Assembly: GCA_963204915.1 (NCBI GenBank)
Contig: CAUJHS010000096.1
Location: 23,235 to 87,234 of the forward strand
DNA: 64,000 bases
Direction: 5' to 3'
Origin: Planctomycetota bacterium
GTDB taxonomy: Bacteria > Planctomycetota > Planctomycetia > Pirellulales > Pirellulaceae
Part shown: positions 1-9,089 of the stretch, piece after piece
Position numbering within the stretch: position 1 is the first letter of the stretch
Layout of the letters: each line of letters begins with the position of its first letter
Notes under the pieces: model-generated
What the model was told of the DNA's origin: nothing
Database searches by the model: none
Seen by the model: the letters and a program-made list of their open reading frames with translations, nothing else
Position numbers and translations under genes: made by a program

Positions 1-1
1 A

Positions 2-472
2 AGCATGCGGCAAGTAGCCGAACACGCCGGGCAGGCTGGAGTGATGCTCGGAATCGAAGCGCTCAACCGGTTCGAATGCTATTTGTTGAATTCCCACGCC
101 GACTCAGCTCGATTCGCTCGGGAAGTCAATCACCCTAATTGCCGTGTCATGTACGACACCTTCCACGCCAATATCGAAGAAAAGAACGTCGCTGGGGCGA
201 TTCGCGATTGCGCAGACGTCTTGGTTCACGTTCATATTTCGGAGAACGACCGCAGCACCCCCGGCCAGGGGAACATTCGGTGGGCCGAAAACTTCGATGC
301 GTTGCGTGAGGTCAATTACGACGGCTGGCTGATGATCGAAGCGTTTGGCCTGGCGCTTCCCGAGTTGGCCGCCGCAACGAAGATTTGGCGCCGCATGTTT
401 CAAAGCGAAGAACAACTCGCCCGCGACGGCCTGAAGTTCATGAAAGAGCAAGTCGCCAAACGCTGGAAGTAA
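2..472 (+). CDS. D-tagatose/D-psicose 3-epimerase-like sugar epimerase (5' end outside window)
   Basis: This is the C-terminal part of a cytoplasmic TIM-barrel sugar epimerase (AP-endonuclease-2 superfamily); the reading frame is open to the left edge, so the true start lies outside. The visible blocks match the D-tagatose/D-psicose 3-epimerase group: an EALNRFE segment (metal-binding Glu and nearby substrate Glu), YDTFHANIEE (metal Asp and His), HVHISENDR (metal His and Arg) and a late IEAF (second catalytic Glu). These enzymes interconvert ketohexoses at C3 through a divalent metal. The exact sugar cannot be told from sequence. The helicase gene follows about 60 bases downstream on the same strand, probably by chance. 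Confidence 0.85.
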   Translation, partial: SMRQVAEHAGQAGVMLGIEALNRFECYLLNSHADSARFAREVNHPNCRVMYDTFHANIEEKNVAGAIRDCADVLVHVHISENDRSTPGQGNIRWAENFDALREVNYDGWLMIEAFGLALPELAAATKIWRRMFQSEEQLARDGLKFMKEQVAKRWK

Positions 473-527
473 ACGGCTTACACGCCGGGTTTTCACTTCT
501 CAGTAGTCGTCGAATGAGGGTCCTTCT

Positions 528-2672
528 TTGCCGCCGATGTCATTGCTTCGTCTTGATAACCTTCCGCCGCGCACCACGAAGGGAACCATCGTGCGGCTGC
601 TGACGCAAGTAGCAGAGTTGGAAAAAGACCAGGTCGGCGCGATTGAACTGAAGGGACGTTTTGCGACGGTCGAAGTGCCCGCGCGGCGACTGTCGCGCGT
701 GGTCGCCGCTTTGGACGGCGTCTTGCTCGATAACCGGCATGTGCGCGCCTCGGCGGAAGGCGGATTGCCCGGCGCCCGCAGCGACGATCACTTCGCGCGT
801 ATGATCCGCTTGCTCGAAATGGAGGCCGATGAAGAAGCGCGCCAGGCGTTGGAGCGCATTCGACGCCTGGCGCCCGATGAAGCCGAAAAGGCCGGCGAAT
901 CGCTGATCGATTTGACGGTGCGCGACGAAAACGTGGGCCTGGGCGGCCGAGTGTTGGTTCGGTTGGGCAAGCGCAATGATCGCCCCTTACCGTGGACGCG
1001 CCTCGGCGTTGGTTCGCCCGTGCTGTTGTCCGAAGCGCGAAGTTCAGGCGCCGGTTGGCGCGGCGTCATCAGCGAGCGCACGGAAACAACCGTCGAAGTT
1101 GCGCTCGAGCAATCGCCCGACACGGACGACGAACGTCCCTTGTTCCGCATTGACCTTTCCAGTGACGAAGTGGCGCGTCGCCGCCAACGTCAGGCGATGG
1201 AGCGCGCCCATGTCGCCTCAGGCGATAGTTTGGCGCATCTCCGCGAAATCCTGCTGGGCAACAAGCCGCCTCAGTTCCTTGCGTCGGAAGTCGCCAGCTT
1301 CCAGCCATTCGATCCCGCGCTTAATGCGTCGCAGATTACCGCAGTCGGCCATGCCCTAGCCGCGCGCGATCTCGCGGTAATTCACGGTCCCCCAGGAACG
1401 GGAAAAACCACTGCGGTCGTCGAACTGATCCGGCAAGCCGTCTTCCGCGGCGAGCGCGTCTTAGCGTGCGCTCCCAGTAACCTGGGTGTCGACAATGTCT
1501 TCGAACGCCTACTTGCCACAGGAGTTCGCGCCGTCCGGCTAGGGCACCCTGCACGGGTGCTACCGGCGCTGCGGCAAAACACGTTGGATCTCATGGTTGA
1601 AGCGCACCCGGATATTCGCTTGGCGCGGCGTCTGGCGCGAGAAGCTTCCGCGTTGCGCAACAAGGCCGACAAATACACTCGGGCGAAACCGCCGCCTGGC
1701 GCCAAACGCGAAATGCGCGCCGAAGCGCGCGCCCTGATGGACGATGCGCGACGTGTCGAGGCGCAAGTGGTCGCCCACGTACTCGATTCCGCTTCGGTCT
1801 TATGCGCTACCACCACCGGTTTGGATAGCGAAGTGCTTGGCCAGCGCATGTTCGACCTGGCCGTGATCGACGAAGCCTGCCAATCTACCGAACCAGGTTG
1901 CTGGATTCCCCTTCTCCGCTCCCACCGAGTTGTCTTGGCTGGCGATCATTTCCAGTTGCCGCCGACGGTTGTTTCAGCGCAGGCGCAAAAGGAGGGGTTT
2001 GACGTCAGCTTGCAAGAACGCGTGGTGGCGCTGTATGGCGCTGGCATTACGCGCCGTCTTGAAGTGCAATACCGCATGAATCAGGCGATCATGCAGTTCT
2101 CATCGCAGGAGTTTTACGAAGAAAGTCTGGTCGCCGATGAGTCGGTTCGAAACCACGTACTGACCGATCTCGCTGAGATCACGCCAAGCGAGATTACATC
2201 GCAGCCGGTTCATTTTTTCGACACTGCCGGCGCCGGCTGGGAAGAAGAACTCGAGCCCGATGGCGAAAGCCGGCGTAACCGCGGGGAAGCCGAGTTCGTT
2301 GCGCGGCGCGTCGAAGATTTACTGGAAGCGGGGCTGGCAGCTCGAGCGATTGCCGTGATTACGCCCTATGCGGCCCAAGTTCGATTATTGCGTAGCATTC
2401 TGACCGTTGAGGGATTAGAGATCGACAGCGTTGACGGATTTCAAGGTCGAGAAAAAGAGGCGGTAATCATCTCCTTGGTGCGCTCGAATCCGCGAGGGGA
2501 AATCGGCTTTTTGGCCGATGTACGCCGGATGAATGTCGCATTGACTCGGGCGCGTCGCAAACTGATGGTCGTCGGCGACAGCGCGACGCTGGGCAGCGAC
2601 GACTTCTATGTGCGACTTTTAGAATATTTCGAAACGCTGGGCGCTTATCACACAATCTGGGAATATCCTTGA
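528..2672 (+). CDS. SF1B IGHMBP2/SMUBP-2-like helicase with N-terminal DbpA-like RNA-binding domain
   Basis: A DNA/RNA helicase of the Upf1/IGHMBP2 branch. Motifs in order: GPPGTGKTT near residue 287 (Walker A), VIDEACQ (Walker B/II), GDHFQLPPTV (III), QYRMN (IV), VDGFQGREKE (V) and NVALTRARRK (VI). Residues about 5-80 resemble the small RRM-like DbpA/DeaD C-terminal domain (TKGTIVRLL, IGAIEL-like and RFATVEVP blocks), here placed at the N-terminus and suggesting an RNA or hybrid substrate. The start shown is TTG at 528, 7 bases after a GAGGG; ATG at 537 is a plausible alternative that removes three residues. The gene ends against a strong hairpin shared with the convergent lipoprotein gene. 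Confidence 0.9.
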   Translation: MPPMSLLRLDNLPPRTTKGTIVRLLTQVAELEKDQVGAIELKGRFATVEVPARRLSRVVAALDGVLLDNRHVRASAEGGLPGARSDDHFARMIRLLEMEADEEARQALERIRRLAPDEAEKAGESLIDLTVRDENVGLGGRVLVRLGKRNDRPLPWTRLGVGSPVLLSEARSSGAGWRGVISERTETTVEVALEQSPDTDDERPLFRIDLSSDEVARRRQRQAMERAHVASGDSLAHLREILLGNKPPQFLASEVASFQPFDPALNASQITAVGHALAARDLAVIHGPPGTGKTTAVVELIRQAVFRGERVLACAPSNLGVDNVFERLLATGVRAVRLGHPARVLPALRQNTLDLMVEAHPDIRLARRLAREASALRNKADKYTRAKPPPGAKREMRAEARALMDDARRVEAQVVAHVLDSASVLCATTTGLDSEVLGQRMFDLAVIDEACQSTEPGCWIPLLRSHRVVLAGDHFQLPPTVVSAQAQKEGFDVSLQERVVALYGAGITRRLEVQYRMNQAIMQFSSQEFYEESLVADESVRNHVLTDLAEITPSEITSQPVHFFDTAGAGWEEELEPDGESRRNRGEAEFVARRVEDLLEAGLAARAIAVITPYAAQVRLLRSILTVEGLEIDSVDGFQGREKEAVIISLVRSNPRGEIGFLADVRRMNVALTRARRKLMVVGDSATLGSDDFYVRLLEYFETLGAYHTIWEYP

Positions 2673-2724
2673 CCGGTAGTCGTTGGGCTACGGTCGCGGT
2701 TCGATCGGCGTCCTCAAGAAAGCA

Positions 2725-2762
2725 AGACAGCCAACCCGCGCGAGAGCGCGAATTGGCTGTCT
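2725..2762. terminator. Hairpin terminator between convergent genes
   Basis: A 10-bp perfect outer stem (AGACAGCCAA pairing with TTGGCTGTCT) encloses a second CGCGC/GCGCG stem with a GAGA loop. It sits between the convergent helicase and lipoprotein genes and could end transcription both ways. There is no clear U tract on either side, so strength is uncertain. Confidence 0.6.
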
Positions 2763-2825
2763 AGGGTAGAAACATCGATCGCCCGCCCATGCACACATGA
2801 GCGGCCTGACCGTTAAGCCGCCGCC

Positions 2826-3476
2826 TTACTCTTGCGGTTCGGGCATAGGTTCACCACCCTCGGGATTCACAGGGTCGGCAGAAGCCGCGTTGGGATCCTC
2901 GATGGTCGCGTTGGGGTCTGTGGCGTCATCACTCGGCAGCGCTGCATCCGCGTCGTTAGCACTTGGTTCTACCGGAACAGCGGCTGGCGGAGCCGCAGGC
3001 GCGGCAGGATCGATCGTCGTATTATCGTCGCTTTCGGTAACTTCGATCGTCAGCTGGCCCGTCGCGGCGGGGCCGCTTCCGCCTTGTCCGGACACATCAA
3101 TAATCTTTTCACCCGGCGCGACCGTCGGCGCCACCTGGATGGTCAGTTCGACTTCGTCATCTGTCGAGCGAACCGTCGCTTCACTCGGCTCGACTGTAAT
3201 TCCGTCCGGCGGCATGAACGAAATCGTCACATCTTCGGAAAAGTTGTCGCCGCGGTCGACACTCACGGAAACGACTTCCGACATGCCTTGCTCAATGTTG
3301 GTGGCGCCCGTGGGCAAACCCAGCGTGAACGTCGCGTCTTCGTTTACAGGTTCGCCATCGGTCGTCGTGGCGGCGGCGCCGGGCCCACCCGGCGTGCTTT
3401 CTTCCGAGCAGCCCGTGATCAGGCCGAGCGAGAGCAGTCCCGTGGTCATCCATCCCAACCAGAATCGCTTTGTCAT
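2826..3476 (-). CDS. Exported lipoprotein with Ig-like domain and acidic Pro/Ala-rich tail
   Basis: A 216-residue lipoprotein of unknown function. The start at 3476 is set by GAGGAG 7 bases upstream and by the signal sequence it exposes: basic N-terminus, hydrophobic stretch and lipobox LITGC, with Cys as the lipidated residue. Residues about 45-140 look like a beta-sandwich (alternating Val/Thr/Ile strands, PPDGITVEPSEATV, TIEVTES), as in bacterial Ig-like repeats. The last 65 residues are Pro, Ala, Asp and Asn rich and probably unstructured. An open frame continues upstream to 3977 but has no coding character. No partner is evident nearby. Confidence 0.85.
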   Translation of the reverse strand: MTKRFWLGWMTTGLLSLGLITGCSEESTPGGPGAAATTTDGEPVNEDATFTLGLPTGATNIEQGMSEVVSVSVDRGDNFSEDVTISFMPPDGITVEPSEATVRSTDDEVELTIQVAPTVAPGEKIIDVSGQGGSGPAATGQLTIEVTESDDNTTIDPAAPAAPPAAVPVEPSANDADAALPSDDATDPNATIEDPNAASADPVNPEGGEPMPEPQE

Positions 3477-3813
3477 TTCTATACTCCTCAAGTAAAGACT
3501 TGAACCACACGCCGTTGCGCCGCGTGGTACGATACGGCATCCCCGTGAACACCTCTTGCCACCTAAACTGCAAGTGACGTGCCAGACCGACATTCCGATG
3601 CGCCGAACTCTTGCGCGAACGAGCCGCACGAATCGGTCGAGCCGCGCATTTAGTTCGTGTAAATTACGATATCGCGTCGAGGGCTGACGCGCCGTGTTCA
3701 ATCTGGTCAACGAGCAACCGTCACGGGAACATATTGGCCAGGCATTACTCAGCGCGGCGTTAAACAACCCATGGCGCCATACACCATTTCGCATCTTGGA
3801 GGGACCACTTGGT

Positions 3814-5901
3814 ATGCAACGAAAATTGATCTCCCGGGAGGCCGCAACGGTTACCCGACGGAGTTGGATCGCCGCTACGGGCGCCAGTTGCGTAGCGTTG
3901 GCGGCCCACCGATTGGCCCCCGCAGCGTGGGGGCAATCACCTCCAAACATCGCCGCACTGAATCGCTTTCCGCGCATGATGCAGGAGTTTTTCGAAGCAC
4001 GACTGGCCGAATTGGAACGGCAAAACCTCGAACGCCTGGAGGCCGTCCAGTCGCTCGACGACGCCGAAGCCTACGTCCAGCAGGTGCAAAGTAAAATTCG
4101 CGAAAGTTTTGGCGCGTTTCCAGAAAAAACGCCTCTTGAAGCGAAGGTGACGAACGTCGTCCAGCGCGACGCATACCACATTGAGAACGTGATTTTCTAC
4201 AGTCGCCCTGAGTTCCCCGTGACGGCGAATCTGTATGTTCCCAAGGGCCGCAAGTTTCCTTTACCGGGCGTCGTGGGAACCTGCGGCCATAGCCACAATG
4301 GAAAGGCGGCTGAAACGTATCAGGCGTTTGCGCAAGGTCTGGCGCGGCAGGGCTACGTGGTCTTGATCTTTGACCCTGTGGGACAAGGCGAGCGGTTCCA
4401 ATATACCGACGACGATCTGAAGTCACATGTTGGCGCCGGAGTGGCCGAGCATTTGCTCGCGGGCAACCAACAATTCCTCGTCGGCGAGTTTCTCGGAGCA
4501 TGGCGCGCGTGGGACGGCATTCGAGCGCTCGATTATCTCCTCTCGCGTGACGAGGTCGATCCGAACCATGTGGGCGTGACGGGTAATTCCGGCGGCGGCA
4601 CGATGACCACTTGGTTGTGCGGCGTCGAACAACGCTGGACCATGGCCGCGCCAAGCTGCTTTGTCACCACGTTCCGCCGCAACCTGGAGAACGAATTACC
4701 GGCCGACACGGAGCAATGCCCGCCCCGCGCGCTGGCGCTGGGTTTAGATCATGCCGATTTCCTGGCCGCCTTGGCGCCCAAGCCAATTATCATCATGGCG
4801 CAGGAGAAAGATTACTTCGATGCGCGCGGCGCCGAAGAAGCCTACCGGCGCCTGAAGGGTTTATACCGTCACTTTGGCGCCGAGGATCAATTAGCGCTGC
4901 ACATCGGCGGCGACTATCATGGCTATTCAAAAGAGAATCGTGAGGCGATGTACCGCTTCTTCAATCGCATCACGGGCGTGTCCGATGTCGACTCCGAACC
5001 AGCGATTACCCTCGAAAAGGACGAAACGTTATGGTGTACGCCGCGAGGTCAAGTCGCCGAGATGAAACCGCGCACGATTTACTCATTTACCCGTCAGGCC
5101 GCTCAGGATCTGGAAGAATCACGTCGTGCGCTCGTTGGCGAGGAGCTTGCTTCGGCCGTGCGCGATGTACTGAAACTTCCGCGACGCGGCCCGGTGAAAG
5201 ATTTTCGGATACTGCGTCCCTGGTCGTCGCGTCGGTATCCTCGTGCTCACGCCGCCACGTACGCGCTCCAAACGGAAGACAACATCGAGGCGTTGATCTA
5301 TCGTTTGAGCGATCAACCCTGGCATTCGCGTCCGCCGATCGGCCGGGGACAGGCCATCCTTTACGTTTCCCATCACTCGGCCGACGCCGAGTTGCGCGAG
5401 GACCCCTTCGTCAAAGATCTCCTTGACGCATCGCCACAAACTGAGTTTTTTGCGTGCGACATGCGCGGCGCCGGCGAATCTCGCCCCAACACCTGCGGCT
5501 CCAATACCTATTTGCAGCCATATGGGTGCGATTATTTTTACGCCATTCACGGCTTCATGCTGGACCGGCCTTATGTCGGACAGCGCGTCCACGACTTACT
5601 CTGCGTGCTGGATTGGCTCAAATCCTACGGCCATACGCCGGTACACCTGGCGGCCAAGGGCTGGGGCGCCATTCCAGCCACCTTCGCGGCGCTCCTGTCA
5701 TCGCATGTCGGGCAGATCACCCTGAAGCATGCGCCGACGTCGTATTCTGAGATCGCCCAGGCCGAAGCGTACGAATGGCCGCTCTCATCGTTTCTGCCGA
5801 GCGTCTTACAAAAATTCGACCTGCCTGATTGTTACGCTGCGTTGAAAGCGAAGAACCTACGGTCCATCGAGCCCTGGGGCGCCATGGCCGACAAAAGCTG
5901 A
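3814..5901 (+). CDS. Tat-exported alpha/beta hydrolase (acetyl-xylan-esterase-like) with a second, probably inactive hydrolase lobe
   Basis: A 695-residue exported hydrolase. ATG at 3814 follows GGAGGG by 10 bases and opens a twin-arginine signal (TRRSWIAATGA); upstream in-frame codons are probably not translated. Residues about 150-400 form an alpha/beta hydrolase core: GVVGTCGHSHNGK, GQGER, nucleophile elbow GNSGGG (Ser259), EKDYFDARG as likely acid and GDYHGY as likely His. Related planctomycete enzymes are annotated as acetyl xylan or glucuronoyl esterases. The C-terminal third (about 510-695) again resembles an alpha/beta hydrolase (FFACDMRGAGES, VLDWLKSYG), but its elbow reads AAKGWGA, with Gly in place of Ser. 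Substrate is unknown. Confidence 0.8.
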   Translation: MQRKLISREAATVTRRSWIAATGASCVALAAHRLAPAAWGQSPPNIAALNRFPRMMQEFFEARLAELERQNLERLEAVQSLDDAEAYVQQVQSKIRESFGAFPEKTPLEAKVTNVVQRDAYHIENVIFYSRPEFPVTANLYVPKGRKFPLPGVVGTCGHSHNGKAAETYQAFAQGLARQGYVVLIFDPVGQGERFQYTDDDLKSHVGAGVAEHLLAGNQQFLVGEFLGAWRAWDGIRALDYLLSRDEVDPNHVGVTGNSGGGTMTTWLCGVEQRWTMAAPSCFVTTFRRNLENELPADTEQCPPRALALGLDHADFLAALAPKPIIIMAQEKDYFDARGAEEAYRRLKGLYRHFGAEDQLALHIGGDYHGYSKENREAMYRFFNRITGVSDVDSEPAITLEKDETLWCTPRGQVAEMKPRTIYSFTRQAAQDLEESRRALVGEELASAVRDVLKLPRRGPVKDFRILRPWSSRRYPRAHAATYALQTEDNIEALIYRLSDQPWHSRPPIGRGQAILYVSHHSADAELREDPFVKDLLDASPQTEFFACDMRGAGESRPNTCGSNTYLQPYGCDYFYAIHGFMLDRPYVGQRVHDLLCVLDWLKSYGHTPVHLAAKGWGAIPATFAALLSSHVGQITLKHAPTSYSEIAQAEAYEWPLSSFLPSVLQKFDLPDCYAALKAKNLRSIEPWGAMADKS

Positions 5902-5932
5902 AACCGCCGTCACGTGCACCGCGCGGCGCCAT

Positions 5933-8407
5933 CTACTTGCGTTTTTGGCGCTGCTTGCGGCGCTCTTGCGGGGTGAGCTTGGTGGTTCCGTTGCCGCTCA
6001 GACTGAACAGCGACTTCTTCGTTTCCTCAGGACTCTTTTTTCCTGCCGGAGTCACTTCCGGGGGCGAACCGGGAGGCGGTGATTTCGGCAACAGCACGGT
6101 GCGTTCAAAGATGCCCCACAAGCTGGAGACAATAAAGTAAACGCACAACCCGGCTGGCACGCGGAAGAACATGACGCCCATGAAGACCATCATGAAGGTC
6201 ATGACCTGCTGTTGTAAGCGGGTCTGTTCGTCGGTCGCGGGCGGCATAAATAACTTCTGGTGAACGAGGAACAGCCCAATCGTCACCATGGGCAACACGT
6301 TGAAAAACGGACCCAACCAGCCGCTGCCAGGGTCGGCCAAGAAGCCGGGTAGAAACGGCTCCCAGAACCAGAGCATGTCAGGCCCTGCCAGGTTCGAACA
6401 CCAACTCAAACCGGGAATCAACGGAGCGCCGCGCAGTTCGATGTCCGTCGCCAGACCCCGGTAAAGCCCCAAAAACACCGGCAGTTGCAGGAACAAAAGA
6501 AAGCAACCGCCAAAAGGATTGTAATTGTGTTTGCGGAACAGCGCCTGTTGCGCCTCGGCCCGCTTTTGCATGTCGTCCTTGTATTTCTCAGCGATGGCTT
6601 TCATCTCGGGCGCCAACTCTTGCATCTTCTTGGCGTTCATCGCGGCTTTACGGCCAAGCGGGAACATCGCCCCCCGCACGAGAATTGTTAGAAGGATAAT
6701 CGCCAACCCGTAGTTGAACAGGAAGCTCTCAAAGAAGTGGAGCAATCCCACCATGGGGCGCGACACCCATCCAAACCACCCGTAATAGATGTAGGCGTCT
6801 AACCCGTAGGCCTCCATCACCTCCGGGTGTTTGGGCCCAGCAAACAGTTTGAACGACTCACGATAGGTTCCGCCGGGCGGAAGCTTATGCGGCACGCTCG
6901 CCAGCCGGTACGAGACATTCGAAGTCTTTCGACGCGCTGCGTTCTCGCGATCCACTTCGCCCACCACAAACGCCCAGCCGCGCTGGTAAGCAAACTGCGC
7001 CGCGTCCTCGGCGTTCTCGGCAGGCGCGGGAATCAGCGCTGCAGCAAAATACTGCGTATCAACGCCGGCATTCGCCATGCGCGCTTGATCGTTGCGGCCC
7101 GCCTGCGCGACGGGAGTGAAAAGTTCGGGCCGCGTTTCTTTCTCATGTTGCTTGACGATGTTCGGTCCGCCAAACATGCGGAATCGTCCCTCCGCGTCCG
7201 TCCAAATCACATCGCGGGCGCCGGCCGACTGGAACATCTTGGGATGAATGCGAGTGATATACCACCAGCCTTCCAGCGGCAACCCATTAGGACCATTCAG
7301 ACGATACGCAACTTCTTGCGGCTGGTCGCCCAGGTTTCGGAGTTCAATGTCAAAGTCGAGGTGGTATTGGGCGCTCTTACCGCCATCGGCCGCCGGAGGG
7401 GTCAACCGGTAACGTTTCACGATTTCGAGCGATCCGGTTTGACCAATTTCGTCCAACTGTTCGTCCGTCAGTCGAAAGGCGAACTCAACGCCGTCTTTGA
7501 TGGGACGCATTTCCCAGGTCTTGTCGTACAACGACGGCAAGCCCGCAATCTCCTCCGCCTTGCTGGAGATGGACGATTTGCCAATGCTTTCCAGTGTGAG
7601 CAGGAACGAAGCCGGATGCCGCGTTTCAGGGTCCGTGGGATCGTTCCATTCGGGCTGCATGATTTGCAACGGCCGCTTGCCCAGCGTAACCACGTACTGC
7701 AACTCTTGCGGCTGGCCGTTCGTTTGCCGGCGCACCGTCACGGTGACTTTGGTTCCGGGCTTCTTGCCATCAGTAATTCGATACTCTTTGCCCGGAGGCG
7801 CTTCGCCCAGGAAGTCGGCCAGTTCCGTCACATCCGCGATGGGGGTCCCGTCGGCGGCGATAATCACGTCGCCCGGCTTGAGCCCTACGCCCGCGCCAGC
7901 AGACTTTGGCTGGGCCAAGGAAGCTGGCGTACCGTGACCAACGGCGTTGATTGTGCAACCTCCCCCCTTCGCATTGCGAAAGGCGAGATGCCCCAAATAT
8001 CCGACGGTTTGCTCCAGTTCCGGATAGGCGGGGTCGTTCAATTCGATGCGTTCGACCGCCGCGCCACGATTGGTCAACGTGACCAACAACCGGTAGGAGC
8101 CTTTCGGGTCCATCGAGCCGAGCGTGATCCACTGCTGCGGAGCTTCGGTTGTCGGTTTCGCCTGTTCCTCGGAAGATTCCGACTTCGGAGTGGATTCCTG
8201 TGAAGCGCTGGGGGTTTTCACATCGCCCTGCGCCCCATCCTTCGTCGTCGCGGGCTTCTTGGGCGGTGTTTTCTGATTGCCTTCCGTTTGCGCCGTCGTG
8301 GGTGAGTCGGGCACAGGTCGCGGCGGCGCTAGCCATGTCGCCAATTGCATCCATGCGAAGATGAGCACGGTCGAGAGCACGAGAAAAGCAATCAGGCGTT
8401 TTTCCAC
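5933..8407 (-). CDS. yidC: Membrane protein insertase YidC with periplasmic PDZ insertion
   Basis: YidC/Oxa1 family insertase that integrates and folds inner-membrane proteins. The start is GTG at 8407, giving the typical N-terminal membrane anchor (EKRLIAFLVLSTVLIF). A Pro/Lys/Glu-rich linker (about 27-92) leads to the periplasmic beta-supersandwich. Between about residues 155 and 245 a PDZ domain is inserted (GVGLKPGDVIIAADGTPI, TVTVRR). The conserved Oxa1 core follows with the groove Arg in LTILVRGAMFPL, the cytoplasmic helical hairpin (QALFRKHNYNPFGGC) and five membrane segments. The tail is very basic (ERRKQRQKRK), as expected for ribosome contact. Length (824) exceeds the roughly 550-600 of proteobacterial YidC because of linker and PDZ. 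Confidence 0.97.
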   Translation of the reverse strand: MEKRLIAFLVLSTVLIFAWMQLATWLAPPRPVPDSPTTAQTEGNQKTPPKKPATTKDGAQGDVKTPSASQESTPKSESSEEQAKPTTEAPQQWITLGSMDPKGSYRLLVTLTNRGAAVERIELNDPAYPELEQTVGYLGHLAFRNAKGGGCTINAVGHGTPASLAQPKSAGAGVGLKPGDVIIAADGTPIADVTELADFLGEAPPGKEYRITDGKKPGTKVTVTVRRQTNGQPQELQYVVTLGKRPLQIMQPEWNDPTDPETRHPASFLLTLESIGKSSISSKAEEIAGLPSLYDKTWEMRPIKDGVEFAFRLTDEQLDEIGQTGSLEIVKRYRLTPPAADGGKSAQYHLDFDIELRNLGDQPQEVAYRLNGPNGLPLEGWWYITRIHPKMFQSAGARDVIWTDAEGRFRMFGGPNIVKQHEKETRPELFTPVAQAGRNDQARMANAGVDTQYFAAALIPAPAENAEDAAQFAYQRGWAFVVGEVDRENAARRKTSNVSYRLASVPHKLPPGGTYRESFKLFAGPKHPEVMEAYGLDAYIYYGWFGWVSRPMVGLLHFFESFLFNYGLAIILLTILVRGAMFPLGRKAAMNAKKMQELAPEMKAIAEKYKDDMQKRAEAQQALFRKHNYNPFGGCFLLFLQLPVFLGLYRGLATDIELRGAPLIPGLSWCSNLAGPDMLWFWEPFLPGFLADPGSGWLGPFFNVLPMVTIGLFLVHQKLFMPPATDEQTRLQQQVMTFMMVFMGVMFFRVPAGLCVYFIVSSLWGIFERTVLLPKSPPPGSPPEVTPAGKKSPEETKKSLFSLSGNGTTKLTPQERRKQRQKRK

Positions 8408-8439
8408 GACGATTCAACGCGGTTCGAGGGCGAGCCATG

Positions 8440-8464
8440 AACCCCCACGTGAAGGGGGGTTTTT
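8440..8464 (+). terminator. Hairpin with T tract
   Basis: AACCCCC and GGGGGGTT form a G/C-rich stem with an ACGTGAA loop, followed on the plus strand by five T residues. It lies just upstream of yidC (transcribed the other way), so it would end plus-strand or antisense transcription, or act in the yidC leader. Its assignment is uncertain. Confidence 0.35.
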
Positions 8465-8595
8465 AAGACGGCCGGGGGCGGAGTGGCGTTCCTAGTCTTG
8501 TATTCTCTCCCCCTCGCCCGATCTTGCAATGGGACTTGGTCAACTCCGGACCACTGAGTGTGGGGGGGCGGTGGTATGCGACATTCCCCAAGTTG

Positions 8596-8997
8596 TCAAC
8601 TTCCCAAGCGACGCCAGCACGACCGATGAGGCTCAAACCCGATATGCGGATAGTACGTTTCCGCTTTCGGCGCCGCTAAGAGAATGAGCGAAGTATGCAA
8701 TCCCGCGACTTCATGCGTGCGCCGCACCAGTTCTTTGCCAATCCCTTGGCGCTGGAACGCCTCGTCGACGGCCAGGTCGGAGAGATACGTGCAGTAATGG
8801 AAATCGGTGATCGCACGTGAGACCCCCACCAGATGATCGTCGACGCGCGCCGTAACTAACACGTCGGCATGGCGCAACATGCCTTCGATGCGCGGCAGAT
8901 CGTCTACAGGTCGGCGCTCGGCAAGTGTCGAGCGTTTCAGGACATCAATGAACTCAGCCGCACGAAGATCGGGCTCAACCTGATAAACGACCGGCAT
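8596..8997 (-). CDS. GNAT-family N-acetyltransferase
   Basis: A 133-residue GNAT acetyltransferase, predicted to move an acetyl group from acetyl-CoA to an amine. ATG at 8997 is chosen because GAGGAGG lies 6 bases upstream; longer in-frame starts would put that site inside the gene. The acetyl-CoA pyrophosphate loop is visible as [10 protein letters not shown], preceded by the beta-4 strand [10 protein letters not shown] and followed by [19 protein letters not shown], the usual C-terminal block of small GNATs. Substrate is not predictable. It is downstream of the glycosyltransferase gene on the same strand, 92 bases away. Confidence 0.85.
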   Translation of the reverse strand: MPVVYQVEPDLRAAEFIDVLKRSTLAERRPVDDLPRIEGMLRHADVLVTARVDDHLVGVSRAITDFHYCTYLSDLAVDEAFQRQGIGKELVRRTHEVAGLHTSLILLAAPKAETYYPHIGFEPHRSCWRRLGS

Positions 8998-9089
8998 GAG
9001 CATCCTCCTCAAGAACTGCCGCATGTACGATACGCGGGGTCCATTGTAGCCGATCGATGCCAATGCAACTGCTAGCGCGATTCGCCGAT

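Noticed and set aside
6827..8203. 458-codon plus-strand frame opposite yidC
   Set aside because: Antisense to an unmistakable YidC. The sequence has no domain character and arises from GC-rich codon use.
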